A DNA stretch of 5,815 bases. Origin: Bog-756 sp036553725 (lineage in GTDB: Bacteria; Actinomycetota; Acidimicrobiia; Acidimicrobiales; RAAP-2). The stretch lies in contig DATBOO010000035.1 in NCBI GenBank assembly GCA_036553725.1, positions 1 to 5,815 of the forward strand, given 5' to 3'. Below the pieces are notes generated by a model that searched no databases, was not told where the DNA came from, and saw only the letters and a program-made list of their open reading frames with translations. A program made the translations under genes and the position numbers. Below are positions 1-5,397 of the stretch, piece after piece. The stretch's first letter is position 1, and each line of letters opens with the position of its first letter.

Positions 1-117
1 CCAGAACTCCGCCAGACCTCCCATGTCACCGACTGGCGAGTCCCGGATACAGGCGAAATGGCGGACGTCGGAGCTGGCCACTGCCGGGAAGCCGAGAGTT
101 CGCTAAGGTTCCCCCAC
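1..117. other. Unassigned left edge, possible C-terminal tail of an upstream + strand gene
   Basis: Nothing here can be assigned with confidence. The + frame beginning at base 2 is open from the edge to a TAA at 104-106. It would encode a 34-residue basic, low-complexity tail ending in GKPRVR, so it could be the end of a gene lying further left. The frame of the downstream membrane protein is also open back to base 1, with a possible ATG at 58, but the residues before position 118 are polar and do not resemble a signal or domain. The TAA at 104 sits next to the AAGG used as the likely ribosome site of the next gene. No convincing promoter was seen. Confidence 0.25.
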
Positions 118-453
118 ATGAAATGGATATGGGTAATTCTCCTGGTCATCATCGGCGCGCTGGCGGCGTTCGTTGCCATCGAGTACTTCACTGTTTCGAT
201 CCATTCGCTGCCGAGCTACATCCCTGGCCACAAGGCTGCGCATGGGCACTATGGGGGTGGTCACTACCGCAAGCGGGGCGCGGCTGCGGCCGTCGTGGCC
301 TTCGTGGCCTTGGGAGCTGCCGGCTATCTCACCTATCGCAACCTCCAGGGCCAAAAGCCGGCAGCAGCCGGTCCGGCGACCCAGGACAGCTCATCTGTCG
401 ACCAGCTCATTTCGAGTCCACCGTCGGAGCCCGGGGGGCCTGTCGAAGGCTGA
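118..453 (+). CDS. Small two-helix membrane protein with histidine-rich loop, function unknown
   Basis: This encodes a 111-residue protein of unknown function. The first hydrophobic helix spans about residues 3-27 (MKWIWVILLVIIGALAAF). A loop of about 28 residues follows, with the motif HSLPSYIPGH and five histidines (29, 38, 42, 44, 49), ending in the basic RKRG at 51-54. A second Ala/Val-rich helix spans about 55-73. The tail of about 38 residues is Pro/Ala/Ser-rich and probably disordered. I place the start at ATG 118, because AAGG at 105-108 lies nine bases upstream and the helix then begins at once; an in-frame ATG at 58 would add 20 polar residues. Similar short proteins with LPS-aromatic-PGH before a basic loop and second helix are, from memory, common in actinobacteria as uncharacterised membrane proteins. 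Topology is ambiguous, since the loop is basic but the N-terminus is too short to decide. The histidines suggest metal or proton sensing only as speculation. The gene converges with the LPFTG protein gene. Confidence 0.7.
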   Translation: MKWIWVILLVIIGALAAFVAIEYFTVSIHSLPSYIPGHKAAHGHYGGGHYRKRGAAAAVVAFVALGAAGYLTYRNLQGQKPAAAGPATQDSSSVDQLISSPPSEPGGPVEG

Positions 454-506
454 GGCGCACTGGCAGGTCGATGAGGGCGCTGCCCGAGCCCTGACCTGAT
501 CCCTGC

Positions 507-538
507 CCGTGTGGACCGGCGCAACGCGCTGGACACGG
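507..538 (+). terminator. Hairpin downstream of the small membrane protein gene
   Basis: A strong stem-loop lies 54 bases after the stop codon at 451-453. CCGTGT (507-512) pairs with ACACGG (533-538), and CCGGCGC (516-522) pairs with GCGCTGG (526-532) with one G-T wobble. The left arm has a 3-base GGA bulge and the loop is 3 bases. That gives 13 pairs, well beyond the other short inverted repeats nearby. No T-run follows, which is common for terminators in GC-rich actinobacteria. It could alternatively be an mRNA 3'-end stabiliser. Confidence 0.45.
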
Positions 539-669
539 AACCGGACTGCTCCGCCATGATCGCTCGCCGAGGAGGAGCCGGATGGATCCGGGGCCCGAGT
601 CATGAGTCGATGTTCCGCGCTGACCCAGTTCTCTGACTCGTTGGCCGGCGCGTGCCCTTAGGTGGCACT

Positions 670-721
670 CCTGCTTCGACGCAGGGCGCTCCCCTACGTT
701 CGACCCTGCGTTGGACGCAGG
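670..721 (-). terminator. Tandem, mutually exclusive hairpins after the LPFTG protein gene
   Basis: Two similar hairpins lie next to the stop codon of the - strand gene. The first pairs CCTGCG (705-710) with CGCAGG (716-721) around a 5-base loop and abuts the stop. The second pairs CCTGC (670-674) with GCAGG (681-685) around a 6-base loop. The inner arms can instead pair with each other, 677-686 with 704-713, giving ten pairs with one wobble on the + strand (one C-A mismatch on the - strand RNA) and a 17-base loop. There is no T-run on the - strand side. A terminator role for the - strand gene is the simplest reading. Confidence 0.4.
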
Positions 722-1495
722 TTACTCCCCCAGGAACCAGTGGGACGCCCGGGACTCGTAGAGGCCCACTGCACCGGACCGCACCGCGTCACCGGCGCGG
801 CGAAGTCCACGGCGCCTCTCCTCGAGGGTGGTGAGGATGCTCAGCGCCAACAGGACCAGGGACATACCCACGATGGCCAGCGGCTTGACATCCACGCCGG
901 TGAACGGCAGCTGGGTCGGCTGGGCCTTGGCCACCAACACCGGATTGGAATTGGCGGTGGGAGGCGAGCCGGTGAACGGGAGCTGGGCCGCGGGCGCGGC
1001 CGGCGGCGGTTTGGTGATCGTCGGCGTCGTGGTCGCGTCGCCGCCGCCCGGCGTGACCGGGGTGCATGACTGGGCGGTCTGGATCGTGGCTCGATGGCCG
1101 ATCTGGTACGACCACGGACCCGCCGCCTCCGGACTCGACTCGACCCACGCGTCCACCTGGATCACGCCACAGAAATTGGTGGGATACGGAAGTGTCAGGA
1201 TCCCGGACGTCCCCGTCACCGTCCCCACGACAGTCTGAGCCGGTATGGCTGGCTCGTTCTCCATCAGCTTCCACACACAGTTGGCGGGACGGTTCCGACA
1301 CGGAGGCACAGGTATCTGGAGGGTGACTACGTTGTTGGCGGGCCAGAACTTGATGACCGCGAACGCTCCCCTGGCCGATGCCGAAGCCGGAGCGGAGCCG
1401 ACCACGACCGAGCCGACAAGGACGGAGCCGAGGGCAGCCAAACCGACGGCCGCCAATGCCAGCCGCCGGCTTGTACTCCTCTGTCCCTCCTGCAT
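722..1495 (-). CDS. Secreted, sortase-type surface protein with two LPFTG motifs
   Basis: This 257-residue protein is exported and probably wall- or membrane-attached; its function is unknown. Residues 1-11 are basic (RSTSRR), 12-35 hydrophobic, and APASASA (35-41) is a plausible signal peptidase I site. The mature domain (about 42-146) has four cysteines (66, 73, 109, 144), enough for two disulfides, and looks beta-rich. A Gly/Thr/Pro/Ala linker (147-170) follows, then LPFTG at 172-176 and again at 196-200. Next come a hydrophobic helix (about 206-224) and a basic stop (ERRRGLRR, 226-233), as in sortase substrates. The tail continues about 24 residues past the basic stretch, longer than usual. 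The start is ATG 1495, because AGGGGAG at 1500-1506 lies four bases upstream. ATG 1540 and TTG 1558 are in frame but lack a comparable ribosome site and would give an overlong n-region. It is monocistronic by appearance. I recognise the architecture but not the mature domain. Confidence 0.8.
   Translation of the reverse strand: MQEGQRSTSRRLALAAVGLAALGSVLVGSVVVGSAPASASARGAFAVIKFWPANNVVTLQIPVPPCRNRPANCVWKLMENEPAIPAQTVVGTVTGTSGILTLPYPTNFCGVIQVDAWVESSPEAAGPWSYQIGHRATIQTAQSCTPVTPGGGDATTTPTITKPPPAAPAAQLPFTGSPPTANSNPVLVAKAQPTQLPFTGVDVKPLAIVGMSLVLLALSILTTLEERRRGLRRAGDAVRSGAVGLYESRASHWFLGE
897..987 (-). repeat. In-frame duplication encoding QLPFTG
   Basis: The 19 bases at 897-915 and 969-987 differ at one position (CCGGTGAACGGCAGCTGGG on + versus a G at base 12). 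They are offset by 72 bases, so both are read in the same frame and encode TQLPFTG and AQLPFTG. The spacing is exactly 24 codons. The sequence between them is not obviously duplicated, so either a larger duplication has decayed or the motif was copied alone. Confidence 0.75.
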
Positions 1496-1749
1496 CTTGC
1501 TCCCCTGTTTGGCGCCCACCTTTTTGCGGCTGCGATCCATTGTGGCCGGGTCCACCAACCAACTCCAGTCTTTCCGATCGCAACCAACGGACGCATGACC
1601 AAAATTAGGTAGATTTCACCAGCTCCTCCAGGCTATTTGCCCCGAAGCGGCGGTGCCATATTCGGTCTCACTGCGAGGCGCACCGGCGACGCAACGTGGT
1701 AAACGACTCGTTGGCACCTCGGACGAAGACCAGAGTCGGTTGGTGCGCT
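1496..1749. promoter_or_regulatory. Intergenic region: leader of the LPFTG gene and end of the cys operon
   Basis: These 254 bases hold no convincing gene. On the - strand they should contain the promoter and 5' leader of the LPFTG protein gene. The best -10-like hexamer is TAATTT (1607-1602), in a locally A/T-rich patch; the matching -35 region is poor, so this is weak. The ribosome site AGGGGAG is at 1500-1506. The part nearest cysC holds the hairpin listed separately. I looked for a riboswitch in the leader and could not match one. Confidence 0.3.
1704..1738 (-). terminator. Candidate terminator of the cysDNC operon
   Basis: On the - strand, CGACTC (1738-1733) pairs with GAGTCG (1709-1704). 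The stem continues as TGG (1732-1730) with CCA (1714-1712) across a 2-base bulge, leaving a 15-base loop that can partly pair. TTTACC follows directly. It lies 11 bases after the cysC stop codon at 1750-1752. The stem is modest and the T-run only three bases long. Confidence 0.35.
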
Positions 1750-2352
1750 CTACAGGGCCGCCTCAGCCCGTTGCAGCTGCACCACGACGGCCTCGATCGC
1801 TTCACTCAGACCGGTGGTGGGTTCGATCACCACATCGGGGGCCTCGGGGACCTCATAGGGGTCGGTGACGCCGGTGAACGAACCGATCTCCCCTGCCGAT
1901 GCCTTGGCGTAGAGCCCTTTCGGATCACGGAGGGAGCAGATATCCACCGGGGCAGCCATGTAGACCTCGACGAACGCCAGGCCCGCTCGCTGGTGCACCA
2001 GGCGGGCCCGGAGACGGGACTCGGCGTACGGACTGATCAACGCCACCACCGCCACGACGCCGGCATCAGCGAACAGGCAGGCCACCTCGGCCGCCCGTCG
2101 GACGTTCTCCTCCCGCTCCGTGCGGCTGAAGCCGAGGTCGCCGTTCAGCCCGGTCCGCAGGTTGTCCCCGTCCAGCAGATAGGCGCCCCGGCCCTGCTTC
2201 ACCAGGCACTGCTCGACCCCGGCGGCCACCGTCGATTTTCCCGAGCCGGACAGGCCGGTGATCCAGACCGTCGCCCCCCGTCCCCCGAGCGACTGGGCCC
2301 GCTCGTCGCGGGTGAGATGCCCGGGGTGGTAGGTGATATTCGAGGAGGTCAT
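1750..2352 (-). CDS. cysC: Adenylyl-sulfate (APS) kinase CysC
   Basis: CysC phosphorylates adenylyl sulfate (APS) at the 3' hydroxyl with ATP, giving PAPS, the second step of cytoplasmic sulfate activation. The protein is 200 residues, the usual length of a stand-alone APS kinase. Visible motifs are the P-loop GLSGSGKST (33-41), LDGDNLR (60-66) and GFSRTEREENVRR (74-86). These are followed by the ISPY segment (106-109), whose serine is the family's phosphorylated or active-site serine, RDPKGLY (142-148), and FTG...PYE (159-167). All catalytic elements appear intact. I chose ATG 2352 because GAGGTGA (2364-2358) sits five bases upstream; the GTG at 2361 overlaps that site and would add three residues. 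It lies 17 bases after the cysN stop, so it is the last gene of the operon. In Mycobacterium and several other bacteria this domain is fused to the C-terminus of CysN; here it is separate. Confidence 0.95.
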   Translation of the reverse strand: MTSSNITYHPGHLTRDERAQSLGGRGATVWITGLSGSGKSTVAAGVEQCLVKQGRGAYLLDGDNLRTGLNGDLGFSRTEREENVRRAAEVACLFADAGVVAVVALISPYAESRLRARLVHQRAGLAFVEVYMAAPVDICSLRDPKGLYAKASAGEIGSFTGVTDPYEVPEAPDVVIEPTTGLSEAIEAVVVQLQRAEAAL

Positions 2353-2369
2353 GTCGCTCACCTCGGGCC

Positions 2370-3620
2370 TCAGTCGGGGCCGTGCAACATGCCCGCCCCG
2401 ACGGTCACGTTGGTGTCCTCGGCGGCCAGGATGAACGATCCGGTCTGGCGGTTGCGCCGGTAGCTGTCGTAGAAGAGGGGCTGGGTGACCCGGAGGCTCA
2501 CCCTCCCGACATCGTTGAGGCCGAGCGACGACGCCGACTCGTCGCGGTGCAGCGTGTTGACGTCGAGCCGGTAGTGGATGTCCCGGATCACCGCCCGCAC
2601 CCAGCGGGTGGTGTGCTTGAGGGCCAGGAAGTCACCCGGGCGCAGCGGTCGCTCGGTCATCCAGGCCACCATGGCGTCGAGGTCCTGGCCGACGGTCGGC
2701 TGGTTCAGCGGCCGGCAGATCAGATCGCCTCGTGACACGTCGACGTCGTCGGTCAGGCGCAAGGTCACCGACATCGGTGGGAACGCCTCGTCGACCGGCC
2801 CGTCGAACGAGTCGATGCCGGCCACCGTGGTGGCCAGACCGGAAGGGAGGACCATCACCTCGTCCCCCGCCTTGAACACCCCCCCGACCACCTGACCGGC
2901 GTAGCCCCGGTAGTCCGGCTGCGCGGTGGTCTGGGGCCGTACCACCCACTGGACGGGCAGACGCGGATCGATCAGGTTGCGGTCCGAGGAGATGTAGATC
3001 TGCTCGAGATGGTGGAGTAGTGACGCTCCCTCGTACCAGGGCATGTTGGCGGATCGCTGCACGACGTTGTCCCCTTGGAGGGCGGAGACGGGGACGAAGC
3101 TGAGGTCGGCGACGTCGAGCCGGCTGGCGAAGGCGGCGAATTCCTCGCGGATGGACTCGAAGACTTCGCGGTCGTAGTCGACCAGGTCCATCTTGTTGAC
3201 GCAAAGCAGGAGGTGCGGCACCCGCAGGAGCGAGGCCAAGAAGGCATGTCGGCGGGTCTGTTCGACGATGCCCTTGCGGGCGTCGACCAGCACCAGGGTC
3301 AGATCGGCCGTCGAGTTCCCGGTCACCATGTTGCGGGTGTACTGGATGTGGCCGGGCGTGTCGGCGATGATGAACTTTCGGGCCGGCGTGGCGAAGTAGC
3401 GGTAGGCGACGTCGATGGTGATCCCCTGCTCGCGCTCGGCCCGCAGGCCGTCAGTGAGCAGGGCCAGGTCGGTGTATTCGTCCCCGCGCTGGCGGCTTAC
3501 CCGCTCGACCGACTCGAGCTGATCCTCGAATATCGCCTTCGAGTCGAACAGCAACCTGCCGATCAGCGTGCTCTTGCCGTCGTCGACCGATCCGGCCGTG
3601 GCCAGGCGGAGCAGCTCCAT
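2370..3620 (-). CDS. cysN: Sulfate adenylyltransferase subunit 1, GTPase CysN
   Basis: CysN is the regulatory GTPase of ATP sulfurylase; GTP hydrolysis drives the unfavourable formation of APS by CysD. The protein is 416 residues. The EF-Tu-like G domain shows the P-loop GSVDDGKST (10-18), the switch I region REQGITID (63-70), DTPGH (87-91), NKMD (142-145) and VSAL (178-181). From about residue 210 come the beta-barrel domains II and III, including RGYAGQVVGG and the C-terminal segment with DVGRV. It is shorter than the roughly 475-residue E. coli protein, as I would expect of actinobacterial-type CysN lacking the CysC fusion. The ATG at 3620 shares one base with the cysD TGA (TGATG), and GAGGG (3634-3630) lies nine bases upstream, inside the last cysD codons. 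Translational coupling and fixed stoichiometry with CysD are likely. Residue 92, after DTPGH, is Ile where E. coli has Glu. Confidence 0.95.
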   Translation of the reverse strand: MELLRLATAGSVDDGKSTLIGRLLFDSKAIFEDQLESVERVSRQRGDEYTDLALLTDGLRAEREQGITIDVAYRYFATPARKFIIADTPGHIQYTRNMVTGNSTADLTLVLVDARKGIVEQTRRHAFLASLLRVPHLLLCVNKMDLVDYDREVFESIREEFAAFASRLDVADLSFVPVSALQGDNVVQRSANMPWYEGASLLHHLEQIYISSDRNLIDPRLPVQWVVRPQTTAQPDYRGYAGQVVGGVFKAGDEVMVLPSGLATTVAGIDSFDGPVDEAFPPMSVTLRLTDDVDVSRGDLICRPLNQPTVGQDLDAMVAWMTERPLRPGDFLALKHTTRWVRAVIRDIHYRLDVNTLHRDESASSLGLNDVGRVSLRVTQPLFYDSYRRNRQTGSFILAAEDTNVTVGAGMLHGPD

Positions 3621-4549
3621 CAGAAGTAGCCCTCGCGCTTGCGGTCTTCCATGGCCGCCTCGCTCACCCGGTCGTCCGCCCGGGTAGCGCCCCGCTCGGT
3701 CAGGCGCGAGGCCGCCACCTCGATGACGATGTCGTCGGCGGTGGCCGCGCTCGACTCCACGGCCCCGGTACAGGTCATGTCACCCACCGTCCGGTAGCGC
3801 ACGGTGGCCTCGAACACCTCCTCGTCCTCCCGGAGGGAGACGTGGGGCCCGACGGAGAGGAGCATCCCGTCCCGACGGAACACCTGGCGGCGGTGCGAGT
3901 AATAGATGGGGGGCAGGTCGATCTGCTCGCTGGCGACGTATTGCCAGATGTCGAGCTCGGTCCAGTCCGACAGCGGGAACACCCGGATGTGCTCGCCGGC
4001 CCGGTGCCGGCCGTTGAACAGGGACCACAGCTCGGGCCGCTGGTTCTTCGGGTCCCACTGCCCGAATTCGTCGCGGAAGGAGAAGATCCGTTCCTTGGCC
4101 CGCGCCTTCTCCTCGTCGCGGCGGGCGCCCCCGAAGACGGCGTCGAAGCGGTGCTCGTTGATGGCGTCGAGGAGGGTCCGGGTCTGGAGCCGGTTGCGTG
4201 AGGGATTGGCGCCGCCTTCCTCGGCCACCCGCCCCGAATCGATCGACTCCTGCACGGAGGCGACCACCAGCGTGGCGCCCATGGCCTCGACACACCGGTC
4301 CCGGAAGGCCAGCACCTCGGGGAAGTTGTGCCCGGTGTCGACGTGCATCACCGGGAACGGTATCCGCCCTGGCCAGAAGGCCTTCTGTGCCAGCTGGAGC
4401 ATCACCACCGAGTCCTTGCCGCCCGAGAACAGCAGCACCGGACGCTCGAACTCGGCCGCCACCTCACGGAAGATGTGGACCGACCGGGCTTCGATGTTCT
4501 GTAATTGGGACAGCTGGTACTGCCCCACGGCACCCCGACCCCGATCCAT
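3620..4549 (-). CDS. cysD: Sulfate adenylyltransferase subunit 2 CysD
   Basis: CysD is the catalytic subunit of ATP sulfurylase, which adenylates sulfate to APS in the cytoplasm together with the GTPase CysN. From ATG 4549 it has 309 residues, close to the 302 of E. coli CysD. It belongs to the PP-loop ATP pyrophosphatase fold: the nucleotide-binding motif is SGGKDS (42-47), followed by HVDTGHNF (69-76). The strongly conserved FGGARRDEEKARAKER spans 139-154, then WDPKNQRPELW (165-175) and RVFPLSDWTELDIWQY (189-204). TGAVESSA (261-268) precedes the conserved end RKREGYF. An open frame continues upstream to 4765, but those 72 Arg/Ser/Pro-rich residues lie beyond where the family begins and cross the divergent gene's leader, so I reject them. 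There is no clear ribosome site before ATG 4549, and transcription may be leaderless. It is the first gene of cysD-cysN-cysC. Confidence 0.95.
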   Translation of the reverse strand: MDRGRGAVGQYQLSQLQNIEARSVHIFREVAAEFERPVLLFSGGKDSVVMLQLAQKAFWPGRIPFPVMHVDTGHNFPEVLAFRDRCVEAMGATLVVASVQESIDSGRVAEEGGANPSRNRLQTRTLLDAINEHRFDAVFGGARRDEEKARAKERIFSFRDEFGQWDPKNQRPELWSLFNGRHRAGEHIRVFPLSDWTELDIWQYVASEQIDLPPIYYSHRRQVFRRDGMLLSVGPHVSLREDEEVFEATVRYRTVGDMTCTGAVESSAATADDIVIEVAASRLTERGATRADDRVSEAAMEDRKREGYF

Positions 4550-4668
4550 GGCCGTCAAATCTACCCGATAGCCCACACTTCGAGTACATGGTCGTAGACT
4601 GCGGGACCGGATGCGGCCGACCGACCGCCCACGGTCCGGGGCGCCGCATGAGGTCGGGGGAGACGACG
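4550..4668. promoter_or_regulatory. Divergent intergenic region between cysD and the GNAT gene
   Basis: These 119 bases must drive both cysD (-) and the GNAT/glycosyltransferase pair (+). On + a weak -10-like TAGACT occurs at 4595-4600, with CCCACA at 4572-4577 as a poor -35. An inverted repeat follows in the + leader: GGACCG (4604-4609) with CGGTCC (4632-4637), enclosing GCGG (4613-4616) with CCGC (4625-4628). It could be an operator or leader hairpin, but short GC palindromes arise easily here. The ribosome site GGGGGAG (4656-4662), six bases before ATG 4669, decides the GNAT start. Confidence 0.35.
4558..4563 (-). promoter_or_regulatory. Possible -10 element of a leaderless cysD promoter
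   Basis: TAGATT on the - strand (matching TANNNT) lies eight bases before the cysD ATG, about where a -10 box would sit if transcription began at or just before the start codon. No Shine-Dalgarno sequence is visible there, which agrees with leaderless expression, common in actinobacteria. No good -35 hexamer was found at the expected distance. Confidence 0.3.
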
Positions 4669-5397
4669 ATGGGGCCGAACGGAGACGGACGCCGGAGGCC
4701 GGAGGGCGACCCGGCCGACGGCCACCAGGCACCTCAGGGCTCCCATGGGACCGACCCCCCCGCACCGGGGCGTGCGCCCCGGATCCGCGCCGGCACCCGG
4801 GCCGACACCCCGGCCGTGGCCCTGCTCCACGCCCGGCAGATCTCCGAGGGATTCCTGTCCCTGCTCGGGGATCGCTTCTTGCAGCTCCTCTACCGGAGGA
4901 TCCTCCTCCACCCGGCCTCCTTCCTGCTGGTGGCCGATGACCACGGCGATTCCGTGGGGTTCATCGCCGGATCCACCGACGTGGCCGGCCTGTACCGGTC
5001 CTTCCTGTGGCGGGACGGGGCCGCCGCCCTCATCCGGGCCGCGGCTCCCCTGACCCGGGGGTGGCGGCGGGTGCTCGAGACCCTGCGCCACGGGAGCCCG
5101 GGTGGGGACGGGGGCCCTCCCGGGGCCGAGCTCCTGTCGGTGGCGGTGGACCCGTCCTGGCAGGGACGGGGTGCCGGTCGGTTGCTGGTGGCGTCCCTGC
5201 TCGAGGAGATGGCGGCCCGCGGCTGGGGTGTGGTGACGGTGGTCGTCGGCGCCGACAACGACGGAGCCGTAGCCCTCTACCACCGGACCGGCTTCGTCGG
5301 CGTCGAGCGCTTCGAGCTCCACCCCGGGATCGAGTCACTCCTCATGCGCTGGGAGCGCGCCGCCCCACCGGCGCCGTCCGAGGCGGCCCCCGGGTGA
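4669..5397 (+). CDS. GNAT-family N-acetyltransferase
   Basis: This is a 242-residue acyl-CoA-dependent acetyltransferase of the GNAT fold; its substrate is unknown. Residues 1-38 are Gly/Pro/Arg-rich and look disordered. The domain begins near RIRAGTRADTPAVALLH (38-54). The segment GFLSLLGDRFLQLLYRRI (61-78) and the GFIAGSTD strand (97-104) resemble GNATs I associate with actinobacterial glycan clusters. The acetyl-CoA site is LLSVAVDPSWQGRGAGRLL (155-173), matching the Q-x-x-G-x-G/A signature (Q165, G168, G170). The C-terminal part GADNDGAVALYHRTGF (194-209) supplies Asn197 and the usual general-acid Tyr204. I chose ATG 4669 because GGGGGAG lies six bases upstream; in-frame ATGs at 4648 and 4588, and an open frame back to 4198 running antisense through cysD, lack such support. 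Its stop overlaps the next gene's GTG by four bases, so the two are co-translated. By context it may acetylate an amino sugar or polymer precursor; that is inference. Confidence 0.85.
   Translation: MGPNGDGRRRPEGDPADGHQAPQGSHGTDPPAPGRAPRIRAGTRADTPAVALLHARQISEGFLSLLGDRFLQLLYRRILLHPASFLLVADDHGDSVGFIAGSTDVAGLYRSFLWRDGAAALIRAAAPLTRGWRRVLETLRHGSPGGDGGPPGAELLSVAVDPSWQGRGAGRLLVASLLEEMAARGWGVVTVVVGADNDGAVALYHRTGFVGVERFELHPGIESLLMRWERAAPPAPSEAAPG

Larger units (their letters stand above)
454..721. other. Convergent intergenic region
   Basis: These 268 bases separate two genes that point at each other. I see no believable coding frame, RNA gene or mobile element. The region is rich in short inverted repeats: the hairpin at 507-538, a 5-bp stem with a 4-base loop at 578-591 (CCGGA/TCCGG), a 5-bp stem with a 7-base loop at 652-668 (GTGCC/GGCAC), and the tandem hairpins at 670-721. 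This fits a zone of transcription termination from both sides. Confidence 0.5.

Noticed and set aside
698..706. GTTCGACCC, resembling a tRNA T-loop
   Set aside because: The flanking bases do not form a T-stem, and no acceptor, D or anticodon arms can be built around it.
789..1583. 264-codon open frame on - overlapping the LPFTG gene in another frame
   Set aside because: It is Arg/Gly-rich and without domain character, a typical shadow in GC-rich DNA. The overlapping frame has a signal peptide and sorting signal.
1496..1650. Possible riboswitch (cyclic dinucleotide type) in the leader of the surface protein gene
   Set aside because: The leader contains GGTGAAAT- and GGAAAG-like pieces, but I could not assemble the conserved core or stems of any known class.
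1696..2463. 255-codon + frame antisense to cysC
   Set aside because: cysC is intact with all family motifs. The antisense frame is His/Arg/Gly-rich shadow sequence with no motif.
4604..4637. Nested inverted repeat as a definite operator
   Set aside because: Six- and four-base GC arms with a wide spacer are expected by chance in such sequence; kept only as a note in the intergenic entry.
4198..4668. Open + frame extending the GNAT gene upstream by 157 codons
   Set aside because: Most of it runs antisense through cysD, is Arg/Pro-rich and low in complexity, and the strong ribosome site at 4656-4662 fixes the start at 4669.
4550..4765. 72-residue N-terminal extension of cysD
   Set aside because: CysD homologues begin near the chosen ATG. 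The extension is Arg/Ser/Pro-rich and overlaps the GNAT start on the other strand.
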